Source of the DNA: Minicystis rosea
GTDB taxonomy: Bacteria; Myxococcota_A; Polyangia; Polyangiales; Polyangiaceae
Direction: 5' to 3'
Assembly: GCA_001931535.1 (NCBI GenBank)
Contig: CP016211.1
Span: 10,586,377 to 10,650,376, forward strand
DNA: 64,000 nucleotides
Position 1 is the first letter of the stretch, and each line of letters starts with the position of its first letter. Under the pieces are notes generated by a model that was given only the letters and a program-made list of their open reading frames with translations, was not told where the DNA came from and ran no database searches. This document shows, piece by piece, positions 62,978-64,000 of this stretch. Both the position numbers and the translations under genes were made by a program.

Positions 62978-63952
62978 TCACGACGCCACGCGGTAAAGAA
63001 TGGCGCCGTACGCGAGGCCGCTGCCCACGCCGATCATGAGGATCCGGTCGCCCGGCTTCACGTCGCGGGTGCGCATCAGGCGGTCGAGGCTCGTCGGAAT
63101 CGAGGCCGAGACCAAGCTGCCGACCTCGCCGACCACCGGCACCATGCGCGACCGTTCGATGCCGAACGTCTCCACGATCAGATCGAGCATGGCCCCATTG
63201 GGCTGGTGGGGAAGCACCCACTCGATGTTCTTGATGTCCTCGCCGCATTGATCGAGCACCGCCTGTGCGCCTCGCCGGAGCGCGTCCACCACGATGCGAC
63301 CCAGGTCGGCGTTGGGGAGGGCGAACTGCACGCGCTCGATCTTGCGGGTCAACATCGGGTGCGCCGCGAAGACCGTGCCGCTGTGGGCGCCGTCGTTGCG
63401 TAGAAAGCTACCCAGCACGCCCTCGCCGGGCCGGCCCGGGCCGAGCACGGCCGCAGCGGCGCCGTCGCCGAAGACCACGTAGGGGCGTGGCTCGTCGGGA
63501 TGAATGAAGCGGCTCATCGTCTCGGTGGCGACGATGCCCACGGGATGAAGCCCCGTGGCCACCGAGCGCGCGGCCAGATCGAACGCGGAGACGAAGCCCA
63601 TGCAGGCGTTCACGAGGTCGAAGCCGTCGCAGCGATCGTCGAGGCCGAGGGCGTGGATGACGGTGTTCGCCGTGGCCGGGCCGATGTGATCGCCGCCGGT
63701 GCTGGTCACCAGGATGACGCGCCGCAGATCGCGCACGTCGATGCCTGCGGTCGCCGCCGCGTCGCGGAGCGCCTGCGTGGCGAGGTCGGCCGCGAGCGCG
63801 CCGGGCTCGGCCCAGTGACGCGTGCGCACGCCGGTCTTGGCGAGGATGACGGCGGGATCTTTGCTCGGCAGATCGCGGGCCACGATCGCTTCGGTGGCGA
63901 TGGGAGCGCCGGGGAGCGCCGAGGCGGTGCCGAGGATGCGAACCGGGATCAT
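62978..63952 (-). CDS. KAS-III (FabH-like) homologue lacking the usual Asn
   Basis: 324 residues. Thiolase fold: TKTGVRTRHWAEPG-like N-terminal region, Cys117 in DLVNACMGF as the acyl-Cys, His249 in VLPHQPNGAM. Where FabH has GN(T/S)SAAS, this protein has GSLVSAS, so the catalytic Asn is Ser279. GVGSGLAYGAILYR ends the fold. FabH starts fatty acid synthesis; homologues with an altered triad include acyltransferases and ketosynthases of secondary metabolism. ATG 63952 follows a good SD (GGAGGT). A gene for another reaction may lie beyond the window edge. Confidence 0.85.
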   Translation of the reverse strand: MIPVRILGTASALPGAPIATEAIVARDLPSKDPAVILAKTGVRTRHWAEPGALAADLATQALRDAAATAGIDVRDLRRVILVTSTGGDHIGPATANTVIHALGLDDRCDGFDLVNACMGFVSAFDLAARSVATGLHPVGIVATETMSRFIHPDEPRPYVVFGDGAAAAVLGPGRPGEGVLGSFLRNDGAHSGTVFAAHPMLTRKIERVQFALPNADLGRIVVDALRRGAQAVLDQCGEDIKNIEWVLPHQPNGAMLDLIVETFGIERSRMVPVVGEVGSLVSASIPTSLDRLMRTRDVKPGDRILMIGVGSGLAYGAILYRVAS

Positions 63953-64000
63953 CGTTTGACCTCCAACGAATTCGTCGCGATGCCTGCGAGCGACGCGCAG

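Overview
The window reads as a chromosomal segment of a very G+C-rich myxobacterium, most likely of the Polyangiales/Sorangiineae type (Sorangium, Polyangium or Minicystis-like). This is inferred from several traits. There are many small lipoproteins with Gly/Ser/Thr linkers and Cys-rich bodies. A Ser/Thr kinase is fused to an AAA-type ATPase and TPR-like repeats. A formylglycine-enzyme-fold lipoprotein and an OmpA protein with thrombospondin-3 repeats are present. The EF-G is of the mitochondrial/spd type. The succinate dehydrogenase carries a b558-type anchor. I see no phage, transposase, CRISPR array or rRNA.

Layout. 0-8 kb: a LeuA/HMG-CoA-lyase-type enzyme (5' end outside the window), a Cys-rich lipoprotein, an FG-GAP/VCBS repeat protein, a small exported protein, a large phosphohistidine-domain enzyme with rifampin-phosphotransferase-like domain order, and a Uma2-family nuclease. 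8-12 kb: the sdhCAB operon on the minus strand. 12-19 kb: a periplasmic-binding-type lipoprotein, hypothetical and Cys-rich lipoprotein genes, a coiled-coil protein and a predicted outer-membrane protein, separated by unusually repeat-rich intergenic DNA. 19-21.5 kb: tsaE, an MlaE-type permease and a methyltransferase. 21.5-24.7 kb: a repeat-rich spacer, a lipoprotein, tRNA-Cys(GCA) and a lipoprotein with two Tudor-knot-like repeats. 24.7-28.2 kb: fusA and, 12 nt downstream, a RecA-like ATPase fused to a Rossmann/SLOG-like domain. 28.4-35.5 kb: two tandem paralogous lipoproteins, a SMI1/KNR4-type protein with a small partner in lower-G+C DNA, a dimethylglycine/sarcosine dehydrogenase-like flavoenzyme and two hypothetical genes. 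35.7-42.8 kb: an orphan sugar-ABC ATPase and two secreted carbohydrate enzymes, one carrying an apparent frameshift. 43-47 kb: a Tol-Pal gene set in the order pal-tolQ-tolR-tolA/tonB-tolB. 47-55.9 kb: rbfA, a PHP-domain lipoprotein, an FGE-fold lipoprotein, a 66-residue protein, an OmpA/TSP3 protein, an outer-membrane protein, a membrane protein and two lipoproteins. 56-64 kb: a chlorite-dismutase/HemQ-family protein, the kinase-ATPase-TPR protein translationally overlapped by a methyltransferase, a DUF4833-like protein and a KAS-III homologue.

Three points stand out. The first is the RecA-like/SLOG-like fusion behind EF-G. The second is a short A+T-rich motif, AACCATT/AATGGTT, clustered at 40-60 kb, often beside hairpins between convergent genes and otherwise written with rare codons inside genes. 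The third is a set of degenerate intergenic tandem repeats, including an 8-nt periodic element present in two intergenic regions. No statement here rests on a database search; family names are from recognised motifs.
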